The notes under the pieces were generated by a model. The model was not told the DNA's origin, ran no database searches, and worked only from the letters and a program-made list of their open reading frames with translations. Shown here piece after piece: positions 62,695 to 64,000 of a DNA stretch of 64,000 bases. Positions within the stretch are counted from its first letter, which is position 1. Every line of letters starts with the position of its first letter. Source of the stretch: Gillisella taibaishanensis (GTDB taxonomy: Bacteria; Pseudomonadota; Alphaproteobacteria; Rhizobiales; Rhizobiaceae); the NCBI RefSeq assembly GCF_001938985.1, contig NZ_MKIN01000021.1, forward strand, positions 682,001 to 746,000, given 5' to 3'. The position numbers and the translations under genes were made by a program.

Positions 62695-64000
62695 TCAATA
62701 GATATCCGGTTCGCCAGCGGCTTTGCCGAAGTCGGTCTCGAGGAAATCGAAGTCGCAGCCCTGGTCGGCCTGGGTGACATGACGGGAAAACATCCAGCCA
62801 TAGCCGCGCTGGAACCTTGGCTCGGGCGCAACCCATTCCTGCTTGCGGCGGGCGAGTTCCGCTTCGTCGACCAGCATGTCGAGCCGGCGGTTCGGCAAAT
62901 CGAGACGGACGATATCGCCGGTCTTCAGCAGCGCCAGCGGCCCACCGATATAGCTTTCAGGCGATACATGCAGCACGCAGGCGCCGTAGGACGTGCCGGA
63001 CATCCGGGCATCGGAAATCCTGAGCATGTCGCGGTGGCCCTGTTTGATCAGTGCCTTCGGGATCGGCAGCATGCCCCATTCGGGAAAGCCCGGCCCGCCC
63101 AAGGGGCCGGCATTGCGCAGGACGAGGACATGATCCGGCGTGACATCGAGGTCTTCGTCGTCGATGGCCTTCTTCATGTCGGGATAGCTGTCGAACACCA
63201 GGGCCGGTCCCTGATGGGTGTGGTATTTCGGATCGCAGGCGGCCGGCTTGATCACGGCACCGTTAGGGCAGAGATTGCCGCGCAGCACGGCCAGCGAACC
63301 CTCGTGATAAACAGGGTTGGACAGCGGACGGATGACATCGTCGTTATAGACCTCCGCACCCTCGAGGTTCTCGCCCATGGTCTTGCCGGTCACGGTCATG
63401 ACAGAGAGGTCCAGCCGCTGGTCGAGCTGCTTCATCAGCGCCCTGAGCCCGCCGGCATAGAAGAAGTCCTCCATCAGGTAGTCCTTGCCGGAGGGACGGA
63501 CATTGGCAATCAGCGGCGTTACCCGGCCCAGCGCATCGAGATCATCAAGCGTGAGGTTGACGCCAGCGCGGCGCGCCATGGCGATCAGATGCACGACTGC
63601 ATTGGTGGAACAGCCTGTGGCCATGGCAACGATGGCCGCGTTGCGGCAGGCGGCATCGGTCACGATCTGGTCCGGCCCCAGGTCTTCCCAGACCATCTCG
63701 ACGATCCGTCGACCGCAGGCAGCCGCCATACGCTGGTGGTTTGCGTCGACCGCAGGGATTGAGGAAGCACCCGGCAGCGTCAGGCCCATGGCGTCGGCAA
63801 TCGCCGTCATGGTCGAGGCGGTGCCCATGGTCATGCAGGTGCCGGCGGAACGGGCGATGCCGCCTTGCACGCCCAGCCATTCCTCGTCGGATATGTTGCC
63901 AGCGCGCCGTTCGTCCCAGTATTTCCAGGCATCGGAGCCGGAGCCCAGAATCTTGCCGGCATAATTGCCGCGCAGCATCGGCCCGGCGGGCAGGTAGATG
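62695..64000 (-). CDS. IlvD/Edd family dehydratase, sugar-acid type (partial)
   Basis: The frame runs open to the right edge (from base 63999), so the N-terminal part of the protein is missing. The visible part starts IYLPAGPMLRGNYAGK, then has GTCMTMGTASTM with an iron-sulfur ligand cysteine, GCSTNAVVHLIAMA, and ends QGCDFDFLETDFGKAAGEPD. This ending and the length fit L-arabinonate/D-xylonate-type dehydratases rather than IlvD of amino-acid synthesis. It dehydrates a sugar acid to a 2-keto-3-deoxy acid. Ends 32 bases before the RraA-like gene, with which it forms an operon. Confidence 0.9.
   Translation of the reverse strand, partial: IYLPAGPMLRGNYAGKILGSGSDAWKYWDERRAGNISDEEWLGVQGGIARSAGTCMTMGTASTMTAIADAMGLTLPGASSIPAVDANHQRMAAACGRRIVEMVWEDLGPDQIVTDAACRNAAIVAMATGCSTNAVVHLIAMARRAGVNLTLDDLDALGRVTPLIANVRPSGKDYLMEDFFYAGGLRALMKQLDQRLDLSVMTVTGKTMGENLEGAEVYNDDVIRPLSNPVYHEGSLAVLRGNLCPNGAVIKPAACDPKYHTHQGPALVFDSYPDMKKAIDDEDLDVTPDHVLVLRNAGPLGGPGFPEWGMLPIPKALIKQGHRDMLRISDARMSGTSYGACVLHVSPESYIGGPLALLKTGDIVRLDLPNRRLDMLVDEAELARRKQEWVAPEPRFQRGYGWMFSRHVTQADQGCDFDFLETDFGKAAGEPDIY

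Noticed and set aside
1..64000. CRISPR arrays, tRNA or rRNA genes, insertion sequences, phage or plasmid transfer genes
   Set aside because: No repeat-spacer pattern, cloverleaf, transposase, integrase or conjugation motif was found on either strand.

Overview
The window is high-GC DNA from an alphaproteobacterium of the Rhizobiaceae (Agrobacterium/Rhizobium type). This rests on the gene families and layout: a ugpBAEC operon in rhizobial order, a polyol cluster matching the D-altritol/galactitol pathway described in Agrobacterium tumefaciens C58, many ABC importers each paired with its own LacI, RpiR, GntR or TetR regulator, and intergenic hairpins that resemble rhizobial interspersed repeats. 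There are no rRNA or tRNA genes, phage genes, insertion sequences or CRISPR arrays. The density of catabolic and uptake genes suggests a chromid or megaplasmid, which is inference only.

Layout. 1-2021: end of a sugar ABC permease, an RpiR regulator and a PfkB kinase in one overlapping operon. 2158-6259: a small iron-permease-family membrane protein, a MarR regulator divergent from a ClC channel, and an MFS carrier. 6519-12593: a phosphodiesterase translationally coupled to a Ugp/Mal-type ABC importer, then a convergent LacI regulator. 12756-14978: a chemoreceptor. 15155-20080: a three-subunit molybdenum aldehyde oxidoreductase (PaoABC-like, without a Tat signal) with a translationally coupled catalase-family protein. 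20436-25102: a beta-hydroxyacid dehydrogenase, a Na/phosphate symporter-family protein, an acetyltransferase and a class C acid phosphatase. 25191-29359: ugpBAEC. 29779-39516: an oxidative catabolic cluster of unknown substrate with a TetR regulator. 39964-41928: a BacA/SbmA-like ABC transporter with its own ATPase. 41970-48902: the D-altritol/galactitol-to-fructose-6-phosphate cluster, whose ABC permeases and ATPase are absent here. 48991-61853: a cluster built around a RutA-like flavin monooxygenase. 61937-64000: a RraA-like aldolase and a sugar-acid dehydratase that runs off the edge.

The best candidate for an undescribed system is 48991-61853. A RutA homologue and a RutF-like flavin reductase occur without rutB/C/D/G. 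Instead they sit with two amidase-signature enzymes, a cysteine (isochorismatase-fold) amidohydrolase, an isocitrate-lyase/PEP-mutase-type lyase, a ribose-type ABC importer, an MFS carrier and a GntR/HutC regulator. A 12-bp motif, ATGTCCGTACAT and close variants, recurs four times at the promoters of this cluster and fits a GntR operator. I infer a pathway that opens an N-heterocycle or cyclic amide oxidatively, releases nitrogen hydrolytically, and cleaves the carbon skeleton.

Two other regulons can be read directly. A 16-bp TTGGTTG-N2-C[G/A]A[C/T]CAA palindrome (four sites, two of them more divergent) fits the TetR regulator of the 29779-38336 cluster. A TTACAYGCGWAAA motif (two sites) fits the LacI regulator of the polyol cluster.
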